From a bacterium (GTDB lineage: Bacteria; Bacillota; Clostridia; Lachnospirales; Lachnospiraceae): DNA of 64,000 bases. Where the stretch lies: contig JAUNSO010000004.1 in assembly GCA_030539165.1 (NCBI GenBank), forward strand, positions 34,694 to 98,693. Reading direction: 5' to 3'. The translations under genes were made by a program, and so were the position numbers. Shown here one piece after another: positions 34,519 through 43,006 of the stretch (positions within the stretch are counted from its first letter, which is position 1; the number at the start of each line of letters is the position of its first letter). Under the pieces are notes generated by a model. The model worked only from the letters and a program-made list of their open reading frames with translations. It did no database searches and had not been told where the DNA came from.

Positions 34519-37500
34519 CTTACTGCACTTCTTTCCACTTCTGCTTAAGTATATACCACCGCCAGTCATGCCTGCACCAATCATAAACAGAATCGCTGAC
34601 CCAACAAATCCACCTGTCTTTGGCAGTCTCTTCGCGCTCACCGAAGCCTGTGCAGACGTCCATGCTGCAAGGGCTTCAGGACTGTATGACACGGGCATTA
34701 CCGTTGGTACCATCGGAGCCAGTGGCACGTTCTTAGACGGAGTACCTGGATTTGATGGATTATCAGGGGTCGGGGCTGGAGTCACCGATGTTACTGGAAT
34801 GGCATCATCCATCACTATATTCGTCCCACTATCTGGATTGCTCAAAGCTGTCACCATATTGGCCATTCCATTTCCACTTGTTCTGACAGAATACACTGTA
34901 GAGCTGATCTGATACCCCGTTGGTGCAGCAGTTTCCTTAATTTTATAATTCGTATTTTTCGTCAATCCTCCAAAAGTAATGGTTCCTGTTGTATCTGATA
35001 CTCCTGATAAAATAGGCGATGAAAATGTTGTGTCACTTGCTGCATAGATCGTATAGGTTGCACCCACCAGACCAACACCCGAACGATTTTGTTTTATAAT
35101 CTGGGCATAAGCCTGAGCACCTCGAATTCCATTAATACTGCCGCCACGTGAAAACAATTGGCTTTGCTGCCATGAATAACTCGCATTTGGTGCTGAAGAT
35201 ATACTTCCTGTTCTCACCGTATTTGTAAAAGTTGTTTTTGTCGGATCTGAAATAATTGCTTTGTATTCCAGAATGTATGCTGTTTTTTGACTGTTATCCG
35301 GTAAAGTAACAAACAATGTTGACGTACCATCTGTGTTTCCAACGCCCTTAACTGCTTTCGGAACCACCTCACTCCCTTTAGTCAAAGTACCGCCAACTGC
35401 TACCGTCGCAAAATATAGCTTCACAGATATCATATCAAACTGCAGACCATCTGAAATTGTATCTGTAACAACCGTGTTATTTGGAATGGTAACCTGATTT
35501 TTATTGATATTTACAGCATACTGTATTCTCGAATAATCATTAGAACCTGCCGGATAGGATGATGTCTTTGCAATTTCTTCATTTGGAACATCCTTGGACG
35601 CATCTACCTCCACATCACCATAACTGTCTCGCGACAACTTGACATGATTATTGATTGTAACTGCTGTCTGTGCAGCATTATTTTGCAAACCAAATCCAAA
35701 TGTCGGCTCATCTGTATTTACCTCCGCGACATAGGTAATCGTCTTCTTCGCAGTGATATTTCCAAACGGAATTGTCATGGTTCCACCACTATAATCAGAA
35801 TTTCCTGTATAAGTATAACCGATTCCCGGTGTGGCAGGAACTCCATCAATCTGAACCTCACTGATATTTAATCCCTTAACAATCGTATCTGTAATCGTCA
35901 CATTGTTCATCGGCATTTCATTATCATTCACTGTAACCGTCCACGTCATTTTCTTCGTTGACTGATCATAGTTCCCTGATGCTTTTTCGAGAACCTTACT
36001 GGTCGGTATTACAGATGCAGATACCGTATCGGATACATCGCCTGCTGTTACCTTGGCAGAATTATAAAATGTCCGCGTTCCGGTATTATTACCGGCAAAA
36101 TATGATTTCAAGTCCTCTGCTGGATTTTCCACCGTCTCGTCGAGTATTTTTGTAATAAAGGTAAACTCAACCGGAGTTGTCACATCTGCATTAATATTTA
36201 CTGTCGGATAAATTTGATATTTCAGCGCACCTCCTGTGATGGTTCCGTCTCCGGATTGATGAACAGCGCTGTATCCGGCTGTCGTAACATTCAGGGCCGC
36301 ATCGACAGCTGTAGTTAACTCCTGATCCTGCACACGTTGATCTACACCATTCAATCCGCTTAAATACTCCTCTACATATACCTCATGTCCAATGTTCACG
36401 CTATTTGTGTTGATTGTGACTGTCCACGTAATGGTATGATCAGCCTTATTGTAAGTACCTCTCTTCTCTATTACATTGGAACTATAGGAATCTGCCTTTA
36501 CCACTGTCGGAAGTTCCAGATGATAGGTATCGGGTCCTACTCCGTCCTTCCATTCAACACTAAGCCATGCAGCATTTTGTGGAGCCGGTTTGTTGCTTTT
36601 CAGATATGCCTGCCAATCGGTTGTTGAATGCCACACAGTTTTATATGTGATTGTATAGGTGTTGTAATTTGTTTCTCCAGACTTCTTCAAATCACAAGAC
36701 CAGTTATATGCCTTGTCTCCTGAGCCGCCTTCGATCGTACTGACCTTTCTGACAGTGTCTACCCCTGCGCCTGTAGCAACAATGGTATCTGTTCCGCCAT
36801 TGTTTCCTTTGATGATCAGACTGTTAGGAGCATAATCCATGCTCAAAGAAGTATCTGCTGTATTCTTCGGAATCTGATCATATATTTTCATGGATTCAAA
36901 GCTATATCCATTTGTATTCACGGTCAGAGTCCATGTCATTTCGCCTGTTGCAGCATTTGTCAGTGTACCTGTTTTTGCAAACCATGCTGCCTTTGATGGT
37001 GTTACAGAATAAGACGCATCCGAACCAAGCTTTGTCGTACCATCATCCTTGTATAAGGATGCAGTATTCGATACAGAAGAACCATCGGAGGTATTCAGTT
37101 CCCCTTTCTTTGTTGAATCATCTGTCGAAAAGAAATAAGAGTCATCTATTTTCGTTTTATATGTAAGCTGATAATTCGTTGTATTGCCAACAGTTCCCGT
37201 ATCAAATGAAAAGCTCAGTGAACCATCTGCATTTGTTGTAAGCGCAGGGTCAGATGCCGTTGTTAAACTGCCTGTCGGTCCAAATTGCAGCGTTCCATTT
37301 ACATAGCTTTGATTCGGTCCAATAGAATCCTTAATGATTAACGGAGTAATAACACGTTTTCCGCTTGTTAATACATTAATCGTCCACGTGATTTGTCTGG
37401 TAGACGCATCATAGGTGCCCTCTTTCGTGACACTCGGATCGCTCATACTCGGATCCGTCACTCTGATTGTATACTGACTGCCCGGGTGTCCACTGAAATC

Positions 37501-38076
37501 AATCGTTGTCTCATCTCCATCCGAAACCTGAGTACCATCAAGAGCCACTTGAAAATCAAATTCAAAATTCTGAATTGATTCGTATGTATTTGCGTTGTCT
37601 ATATCGAAGCGAACTGCAAGTGTCTTATCATCTGTCCTGCTGATTACTGCCGCCCTCTTTGTATTTGTCGGGTAGTCATAATAAACTGTCAAATCAGAAG
37701 CAAACAGAGTTGTTGGTATCTTCAGTTGTGTAGGTACTGATATGGTGTATGCCATAGATAGCCCCGTCGATGGTGTATCTGCATCATCCTTTAAATCTGT
37801 CGGCACAAAATCATTGAACTGATACACAACTTTGAGCCCGGCACCATCTCCAATACTGACACTGTCCCCATTTTCAATGGTTGCATTATTCTTTGTGAAA
37901 TCCACCGTTTTCAGAATCCCTTGCAGCCATGTAGGGCTATCATCAGCCTGTACTTCCACAGTCCCAAGCTGGATTCCGGACAATATAATAGCTGCCACTA
38001 AAAATAGTGTCAGCCTCTTTTTTGTACGCACAAAATAAAATCCCCTTTTTGACTTCTCATCCCTGATTGTCTTCAT
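34501..38076 (-). CDS. Large LPXTG-anchored surface adhesin with collagen-binding-like repeats
   Basis: This 1191-residue exported protein has a signal peptide (residues 15-44, LTLFLVAAIILSGIQ, ending VQA). Five repeated adhesin modules each begin with a motif such as KEGTYDASTRQITWTINV, KTGTLTNAATGEMTWTLTV or KRGTYNKADHTITWTVTI. A Cna-B-like domain lies near residues 1035-1095 (GVGLVGATYTIYAASDTT), then a Pro-rich stalk. The sorting signal is LPKTGG, a hydrophobic stretch (AILFMIGAGMTGGGIYL) and a basic tail ending RRRDE. The repeats resemble collagen-binding and isopeptide-stabilised adhesin folds. It lies between a two-component system and a sortase, which suggests regulated display. Confidence 0.9.
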   Translation of the reverse strand: MKTIRDEKSKRGFYFVRTKKRLTLFLVAAIILSGIQLGTVEVQADDSPTWLQGILKTVDFTKNNATIENGDSVSIGDGAGLKVVYQFNDFVPTDLKDDADTPSTGLSMAYTISVPTQLKIPTTLFASDLTVYYDYPTNTKRAAVISRTDDKTLAVRFDIDNANTYESIQNFEFDFQVALDGTQVSDGDETTIDFSGHPGSQYTIRVTDPSMSDPSVTKEGTYDASTRQITWTINVLTSGKRVITPLIIKDSIGPNQSYVNGTLQFGPTGSLTTASDPALTTNADGSLSFSFDTGTVGNTTNYQLTYKTKIDDSYFFSTDDSTKKGELNTSDGSSVSNTASLYKDDGTTKLGSDASYSVTPSKAAWFAKTGTLTNAATGEMTWTLTVNTNGYSFESMKIYDQIPKNTADTSLSMDYAPNSLIIKGNNGGTDTIVATGAGVDTVRKVSTIEGGSGDKAYNWSCDLKKSGETNYNTYTITYKTVWHSTTDWQAYLKSNKPAPQNAAWLSVEWKDGVGPDTYHLELPTVVKADSYSSNVIEKRGTYNKADHTITWTVTINTNSVNIGHEVYVEEYLSGLNGVDQRVQDQELTTAVDAALNVTTAGYSAVHQSGDGTITGGALKYQIYPTVNINADVTTPVEFTFITKILDETVENPAEDLKSYFAGNNTGTRTFYNSAKVTAGDVSDTVSASVIPTSKVLEKASGNYDQSTKKMTWTVTVNDNEMPMNNVTITDTIVKGLNISEVQIDGVPATPGIGYTYTGNSDYSGGTMTIPFGNITAKKTITYVAEVNTDEPTFGFGLQNNAAQTAVTINNHVKLSRDSYGDVEVDASKDVPNEEIAKTSSYPAGSNDYSRIQYAVNINKNQVTIPNNTVVTDTISDGLQFDMISVKLYFATVAVGGTLTKGSEVVPKAVKGVGNTDGTSTLFVTLPDNSQKTAYILEYKAIISDPTKTTFTNTVRTGSISSAPNASYSWQQSQLFSRGGSINGIRGAQAYAQIIKQNRSGVGLVGATYTIYAASDTTFSSPILSGVSDTTGTITFGGLTKNTNYKIKETAAPTGYQISSTVYSVRTSGNGMANMVTALSNPDSGTNIVMDDAIPVTSVTPAPTPDNPSNPGTPSKNVPLAPMVPTVMPVSYSPEALAAWTSAQASVSAKRLPKTGGFVGSAILFMIGAGMTGGGIYLSRSGKKCSKRRRDE

Positions 38077-38245
38077 TATGGCTTCCCCTCATTTGTAATA
38101 AACATTTTCGCAGAACGCAAGCCCCCACTTGTATTCTATGCCTTGTTTTAGTTTACCATAATTCAAGTCTCCTACGCACTCCGATTCTTCACAAATCTAT
38201 GCAATTTTTTCGCATATAAAGAATTTCTCAGCATTATGTAAACCA

Positions 38246-39532
38246 TCAAATCAATAATCTCGCATAAAATACACTTTGTCTGACCTCACAGTCAAACTCA
38301 GCATCATTGCGTCTGGCAAATGCGAGTACACTCTGTGTGCCGATACCGTGTTCCTCTCCTCTTTCTGATAATGGCAGGCCTGTCTCCTCATCAAAAATAA
38401 CCTTTGTCGGATCACAGGGATTTGATACTTCGATCATGACCTGCTTTCCGGCATACTTTGCCAGTATGCTCAGCCATCTCTCCTGTCCCTCCGGAAGCTG
38501 ACTACAGGCTCTAATAGCATTATCTAACAGATTGGACATGGCAGAAGCAAGCTCAATCTGGGAAACAGGTAACTCCTCTGAAATATTAATATTCAGCCTC
38601 GTCTGGATTCCGTTTTTCTCTGCCTCTTTCACAAAATAGGTCAGTACCCCATTTACAGGAACACTCTTGCAATATGTCTGCTGCAGCTTTGTTTCTTCGC
38701 TCCGGCTGAGCATATCTGACAGTGCAGTCCGGACGCCTTCGAGATTATCCTCCTCACTCAAGGCAAGAAGAATGCGGAGATGATGTTCATAATCATGTCT
38801 TTCAATCGCAATCTCCTTTTTTACCTCCTCCACATGCTTCTGCTCCTGTTCAAGCACCTTGGAATATGATAGTAGAACTTCATTGCTTCTAATGATCTTA
38901 GCCTCGTGCTGACGAATATGAAATAACCGGATCAATACTGCATAAGCCGCAAACATCGAAGTCAGAAACAGCAGTGTTGATACAATGTTGCCCGGATTAT
39001 TGTACAGAATGACCGGCCAGCTGGCACAGGTAAAAATGCTCATATAAAACAGCACCGGCAGAATACAGATTTGCCACCACATTTTTGACGGATTAGCCTG
39101 TAATGCCAGATATCCGACTCGTATAAATACAATTGCACCTGCTAACACAGCAGCATGAATCAATATACAAACAAACAGACTCAATAGTAAATTTCCAGTC
39201 CACATATGAACGATTCCGCCGATTGCTGAGCCTGCCATAGCATAATTCGTAGCCGTCAGGCCTGTAAACAAAGCCCTGGCATCTCGGTAGCGTGAGATCA
39301 GTATCGCTGTGCCCTGGACAATTGCTACCTGCAGCAGAAACCCACCCACCTTGATCGGACTGTCCTCATTCAGGAAATACCGATGTACCTCCAATCCAAT
39401 CAACATAGTCGCGGCAGCCGTCAGAATCATACAGGTCTTTGAGATGGATAATCTCCGTCGCGTAAAATTAAAAATAAAGACCATCATAAATATATGGGAA
39501 ATACAATACCCTAACAGTAAATATTCTCTCAT
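38246..39532 (-). CDS. AgrC/VirS-type GHKL sensor histidine kinase
   Basis: The 428-residue kinase has six or seven N-terminal membrane segments (to about residue 205), a coiled coil (KVLEQEQKHVEEVKKEIA), the phosphoacceptor ERHDYEHHLRIL and a GHKL ATPase domain with the N box NLLDNAIRAC and the G region EEHGIGTQSVL. This is the layout of peptide-pheromone receptors such as AgrC. No AgrB/AgrD pair is adjacent, so the signal is unknown. The ATG overlaps the end of the LytTR regulator (ATGA). Confidence 0.92.
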   Translation of the reverse strand: MREYLLLGYCISHIFMMVFIFNFTRRRLSISKTCMILTAAATMLIGLEVHRYFLNEDSPIKVGGFLLQVAIVQGTAILISRYRDARALFTGLTATNYAMAGSAIGGIVHMWTGNLLLSLFVCILIHAAVLAGAIVFIRVGYLALQANPSKMWWQICILPVLFYMSIFTCASWPVILYNNPGNIVSTLLFLTSMFAAYAVLIRLFHIRQHEAKIIRSNEVLLSYSKVLEQEQKHVEEVKKEIAIERHDYEHHLRILLALSEEDNLEGVRTALSDMLSRSEETKLQQTYCKSVPVNGVLTYFVKEAEKNGIQTRLNINISEELPVSQIELASAMSNLLDNAIRACSQLPEGQERWLSILAKYAGKQVMIEVSNPCDPTKVIFDEETGLPLSERGEEHGIGTQSVLAFARRNDAEFDCEVRQSVFYARLLI

Positions 39533-40272
39533 TTCAATTCCTCATTCGTAAAATCAATTGATAAATAGCCCATATATTGATGTCTGACCTCCGTCGTATT
39601 ACTCCTGCTGACTGGAACAGGCATCCCATCACTCATCAAGATCTCATTTTGATGATACCTCTGTACATGATCCATATTGATTACAAATGACTTATGTGTC
39701 TGTATAAAATTTGGCTGCTGCAGCAATATTCTTATATTATCTTCAAAGGATGACCGGATATAGATGGAGCTGACGATTCTCCCGGACCTCATATGAAATT
39801 TCATGATACGTGCAGTATATTCCACACAAACAATCTCATCCGTAATCAGTTCCTCCATTCCATCTGCAGTTTTCACCTGCATCATAACAGGCGGTTTCTT
39901 CTCACGAACAGACTGCATAATCTGATTCAGAACCTGATACAGCTTCTCCTTCTTCACCGGCTTCAATAAATACTGTTTTGCATTGACAGAAAAAGCATCC
40001 AACGCAAAATCCGTGCACGAGGTCGTAAATATAATCTCACCCTTCAGGCCTGTGGCATTTCTAATTTCCTTTGCAAGGTCAATTCCTGACTGTTCACCAA
40101 TCAGAATATCCAGAATGTAAATGTCATAATCCATCCGCCCCGTAAGCCCATTCACAGATTGAAAGCGCTCCAGCACTGCCTGTTTGTCTCCTCTGAGCAT
40201 AAAATAATCTCTTGTCAGTTCATATACTCGCTGCAGATCATTCTCGTTATCATCACATATCGCAATTCGCAT
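39529..40272 (-). CDS. LytTR-family response regulator
   Basis: A 247-residue AgrA/VirR-like regulator. The receiver domain starts RIAICDDNENDLQRVYEL, with acceptor Asp in YDIYILDILIGE and conserved Lys in YLLKPVKKEKL. The LytTR DNA-binding domain follows (VEYTARIMKFHMRSG, FIQTHKSFVINMDHV, VPVSRS). I chose ATG 40272 because AAGGAG lies 9 nt upstream; the frame is open for 20 codons more without an RBS. The likely target, from position only, is the adhesin-sortase unit downstream. Confidence 0.93.
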   Translation of the reverse strand: MRIAICDDNENDLQRVYELTRDYFMLRGDKQAVLERFQSVNGLTGRMDYDIYILDILIGEQSGIDLAKEIRNATGLKGEIIFTTSCTDFALDAFSVNAKQYLLKPVKKEKLYQVLNQIMQSVREKKPPVMMQVKTADGMEELITDEIVCVEYTARIMKFHMRSGRIVSSIYIRSSFEDNIRILLQQPNFIQTHKSFVINMDHVQRYHQNEILMSDGMPVPVSRSNTTEVRHQYMGYLSIDFTNEELK

Positions 40273-40344
40273 TTGCCCTAACTCCTTGCTGTCATTTGCC
40301 GGCATCTTATCTGCCATCTTCCAGAGTTGCATTTCATTCGTATC

Positions 40345-40353
40345 AGTATAACA
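40345..40353 (-). promoter_or_regulatory. Extended -10 promoter of the two-component operon
   Basis: The minus strand reads TGTTATACT (extended -10), with only a weak -35 (TTCATT) 17 bp upstream. It lies about 75 bp before the regulator start. Confidence 0.45.
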
Positions 40354-40445
40354 GACTTTGCAGTAAAAATGAACTAACTTTATATTTTACTTTTTTAGTA
40401 CTTTTGACTTACTTAAAATTAACAATTTGGTCACAAAATATTCAC

Positions 40446-40474
40446 TGGACTTTTTGCATAAATCATTATATAGT
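40446..40474 (+). promoter_or_regulatory. Predicted promoter of the phospholipase-like gene
   Basis: TGGACT, 17 bp, TATAGT, about 120 bp before the gene. The 40273-40595 gap is otherwise A/T-rich and shows nothing else that I can support. Confidence 0.45.
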
Positions 40475-40595
40475 GTTTCTTGGAGTGATTTTCACACCAT
40501 ATGCAAATGACAGCAAGGATTCATAACAGAACTTCTTAACATTATAAATTGCTTAGACCTTCACTGTTTAAGCATCCAGATTCGAGGAGATTATT

Positions 40596-41192
40596 TTGAG
40601 AAAAAAATCACATATTTCTCTTGCCATGTATTTAGCAGATTCATTAGATTCCAACACACTTGCAAGACATCGCAAGGCTTTCTGCATCGGCTCTATCCTG
40701 CCGGACTGCAAACCTTCCTTTTTAACAACCAAGCATGAATTTACCGGAACCATTTCCATGGTAGAAGATAAAATTAGAGAGATGACGACAGATTACGATC
40801 CTTCTGCACAGAGTGAACGCAGATATGTCATAGATCTCGGACAGGTACTTCACTATATCGCAGACTATTTCACATTTCCACACAATGCAACCTATGACGG
40901 AAATCTCAAGGATCACTGCGCATATGAAAAAGAGTTAAAGTTCTCTCTTCGTTCCTATATCAGAAGTGGTGAAGCAAACCGTGTATCTACAGACTCCATT
41001 GAATGCAAAAACTGCGACGCACTTTTCAGATTTCTTGAAAAAGCGCATCAGGAGTACCTGAGCATGAAGCGCAATGTCGAAGAAGACTGTGCCTACATCG
41101 TCCGCATCTGCCACCAGGTAGCAGAAGCTATCCTCAGTCTGTTAAACATCCAAAAAGCTAAAACTTACGCATTTTCCTATGCGGCAATATAG
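40596..41192 (+). CDS. Zinc-dependent phospholipase C-like protein
   Basis: The 198-residue protein resembles the bacterial zinc-dependent phospholipase C/S1-P1 nuclease-like family: RHRKAFCIGSILPDC near the start, GQVLHYIADYFTFPHN near residue 90 and a C-terminal helical region. His and Asp residues (LHYIADYFTFPH) fit a metal site. No signal peptide is present, unlike secreted toxins, so the substrate is uncertain. The start is TTG, supported by GAGGAG 6 nt upstream. It stands alone on the plus strand. Confidence 0.8.
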   Translation: MRKKSHISLAMYLADSLDSNTLARHRKAFCIGSILPDCKPSFLTTKHEFTGTISMVEDKIREMTTDYDPSAQSERRYVIDLGQVLHYIADYFTFPHNATYDGNLKDHCAYEKELKFSLRSYIRSGEANRVSTDSIECKNCDALFRFLEKAHQEYLSMKRNVEEDCAYIVRICHQVAEAILSLLNIQKAKTYAFSYAAI

Positions 41193-41281
41193 ATTATTAA
41201 CGAACTGACGGACAAAAGCGGGGATGCAAGGCATATAGAGGGGTTCACTTCAAGGCATCGTCCCCTTCATCCACAAACAGC

Positions 41282-41316
41282 AAAAAACATGGAAGATCAC
41301 CTTTCATGTTTTTTTG
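41282..41316 (+). terminator. Terminator after the phospholipase-like gene
   Basis: AAAAAACATG and CATGTTTTTT pair around a 13-nt loop, ending in a T run. A looser GGGGATGC/GCATCGTCCCC stem lies just upstream at 41220-41268. Confidence 0.7.
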
Positions 41317-41346
41317 TGTATTCATATGGAAATCATTTCTTATATA

Positions 41347-41355
41347 TGATACAAT
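41347..41355 (+). promoter_or_regulatory. Extended -10 promoter of the small toxin gene
   Basis: TGATACAAT is an extended -10; no clear -35 is present. Transcription would start near 41361, at the sequence CGGTGCTACC. Confidence 0.45.
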
Positions 41356-41440
41356 CTTCTCGGTGCTACCATAACGGTAGGCGGTTGCCCTTCTTTTCGG
41401 AGGGTTATGCCCTCCAGACGAAAGAAAGGAGGGATAGCCA

Positions 41441-41527
41441 ATGGTTACATATAACGAGTTGTTTCAACTTGGAATATTAATTATCGCTATTGTTAGTCTT
41501 GTTTATCAGACTTCACATAAAAAATAA
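41441..41527 (+). CDS. Putative holin-like type I toxin
   Basis: The 28-residue peptide begins MVTYNELFQLG, then has one membrane segment (ILIIAIVSLVYQ) and a basic end (TSHKK). This is the signature of the Hol_Tox family of small membrane toxins controlled by antisense RNA. The RBS AAAGGAGGG lies 7 nt upstream. A long 5' leader (about 80 nt) and a terminator right after the stop fit the known architecture, in which leader structure delays translation. No toxicity is shown by sequence alone. Confidence 0.8.
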   Translation: MVTYNELFQLGILIIAIVSLVYQTSHKK

Positions 41528-41560
41528 CCGCCCTCTGCCAAGATAAAGCGGTTATTTTTT
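41523..41560. terminator. Bidirectional terminator shared by toxin mRNA and antisense RNA
   Basis: AATAACCGC and GCGGTTATT pair around a 16-nt loop. T runs follow on both strands (TTATTTTTT and, on the complement, TTATTTTTTATG). Confidence 0.8.
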
Positions 41561-41603
41561 AACTTAATTGTTTGGGCAACCGTCTATCGGTAGCACCTTT
41601 TAT
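41523..41603 (-). ncRNA. Predicted antisense antitoxin RNA
   Basis: A strong minus-strand promoter, TTGACT, 17 bp, TATATT (41610-41638), would start an RNA near 41603 that converges on the toxin gene and stops at the shared terminator, about 80 nt. It begins with GGTGCTACC and CGGTTGCCC blocks, the same blocks that open the toxin mRNA. It would pair with the toxin mRNA only through the terminator and the end of the coding region. Confidence 0.6.
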
Positions 41604-41696
41604 GTCTATAATATAGCATATTCAGACATCATAGTCAATTATCTCTTAAAAGCAACTGAAGAATCCGGGACAGAATTCTGACCGTTCGTTTATACC

Positions 41697-42986
41697 CTAC
41701 TCATGCAGCGGAACCAGCTTCTCCTTATTACCCATATATGGTCTGAGAACCTCCGGAATATTCACGCTTCCGTCTGCATTCAGATTATTCTCTAAAAAGG
41801 CAATCAGCATACGCGGCGGAGCCACAACTGTATTGTTTAGTGTATGTGCAAAATACTTGCCATCCTCTCCGTTCACACGAATCTTCAGACGGCGTGCCTG
41901 TGCATCTCCAAGGTTCGAGCAGCTGCCGACCTCAAAATATTTCTTCTGTCTCGGTGACCATGCCTCTACATCAAAGGATTTTACCTTCAGATCAGCCAAG
42001 TCTCCGGAACAGCACTCTAACGTTCTCACCGGAATATCCATAGAACGGAACAAGTCAACTGTATTCTGCCACAGCTTGTCAAACCACATCGGGCTCTCCT
42101 CAGGTTTGCAGACAACAATCATTTCCTGCTTCTCAAACTGATGGATTCTGTACACACCACGCTCTTCAATCCCATGCGCACCCTTCTCTTTTCTAAAGCA
42201 GGGTGAATAGCTTGTCAGCGTTCTTGGAAGTGTATTCTCAGGTAAAATGGTATCAATGAACTTACCAATCATAGAATGCTCACTTGTACCAATCAGGTAG
42301 AGATCCTCACCCTCAATTTTGTACATCATCGCATCCATCTCTGCGAAGCTCATAACACCCGTCACCACATTGCTTCTGATCATAAAAGGAGGTACACAAT
42401 AAGTAAAGCCTCTGTCAATCATGAAATCACGTGCATAGGAAATCACTGCTGAATGCAGTCTTGCAATATCACCCATCAGATAATAGAATCCGTTGCCCGC
42501 AACCTTGCCTGCTGCATCAATGTCAATCCCGTCAAAACGCTCCATGATCTGTGTATGATACGGAATCTCGAAGTCAGGTACAACCGGTTCTCCGTACTTC
42601 GTCACTTCCACATTCTCACTGTCATCCTTGCCAATTGGTACACTCGGATCGATGATATTCGGTAATGTCATCATGATCTTCGTAACCTGCTCCTGCAGGT
42701 TTGCTTCTTCTGCCTCTAACTCGGCAAGTCTGGATGCATTGGCAGTTACCTGACGCTTGATTTCCTCAGCCTCTTCCTTCTTGCCCTGTGCCATCAGCGC
42801 ACCAATCTGCTTAGAAAGGAGATTACGTTTGGAACGCAGATCATCTGCTTCCTGCTTTGCTGCACGACTTCTTGCATCCAGGTCGATGACCTCATCGACC
42901 ATAGGAAGCTTGGCATCCTGAAATTTTTTCTGAATGTTTTCTTTTACCTTGTCAGGGTTTTCTCTGACAAATTTCATATCTAGCAT
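41697..42986 (-). CDS. serS: Seryl-tRNA synthetase
   Basis: Class II aminoacyl-tRNA synthetase of 429 residues that charges tRNA-Ser and tRNA-Sec. It has the N-terminal coiled-coil arm (residues 25-100), motif 2 (CFRKEKGAHGIEERGVYRIH) and motif 3 (NNTVVAPPRMLIAFLENN). The start is 20 bp after the carB stop, so it is cotranscribed. No T-box leader is present before it. Confidence 0.98.
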   Translation of the reverse strand: MLDMKFVRENPDKVKENIQKKFQDAKLPMVDEVIDLDARSRAAKQEADDLRSKRNLLSKQIGALMAQGKKEEAEEIKRQVTANASRLAELEAEEANLQEQVTKIMMTLPNIIDPSVPIGKDDSENVEVTKYGEPVVPDFEIPYHTQIMERFDGIDIDAAGKVAGNGFYYLMGDIARLHSAVISYARDFMIDRGFTYCVPPFMIRSNVVTGVMSFAEMDAMMYKIEGEDLYLIGTSEHSMIGKFIDTILPENTLPRTLTSYSPCFRKEKGAHGIEERGVYRIHQFEKQEMIVVCKPEESPMWFDKLWQNTVDLFRSMDIPVRTLECCSGDLADLKVKSFDVEAWSPRQKKYFEVGSCSNLGDAQARRLKIRVNGEDGKYFAHTLNNTVVAPPRMLIAFLENNLNADGSVNIPEVLRPYMGNKEKLVPLHE

Positions 42987-43006
42987 GGTTTGATTCCTCC
43001 TAAAAA

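Noticed and set aside
42987..43006. T-box leader for serS
   Set aside because: Only 20 bp separate serS from carB; no room for a T-box and no T-box sequence.
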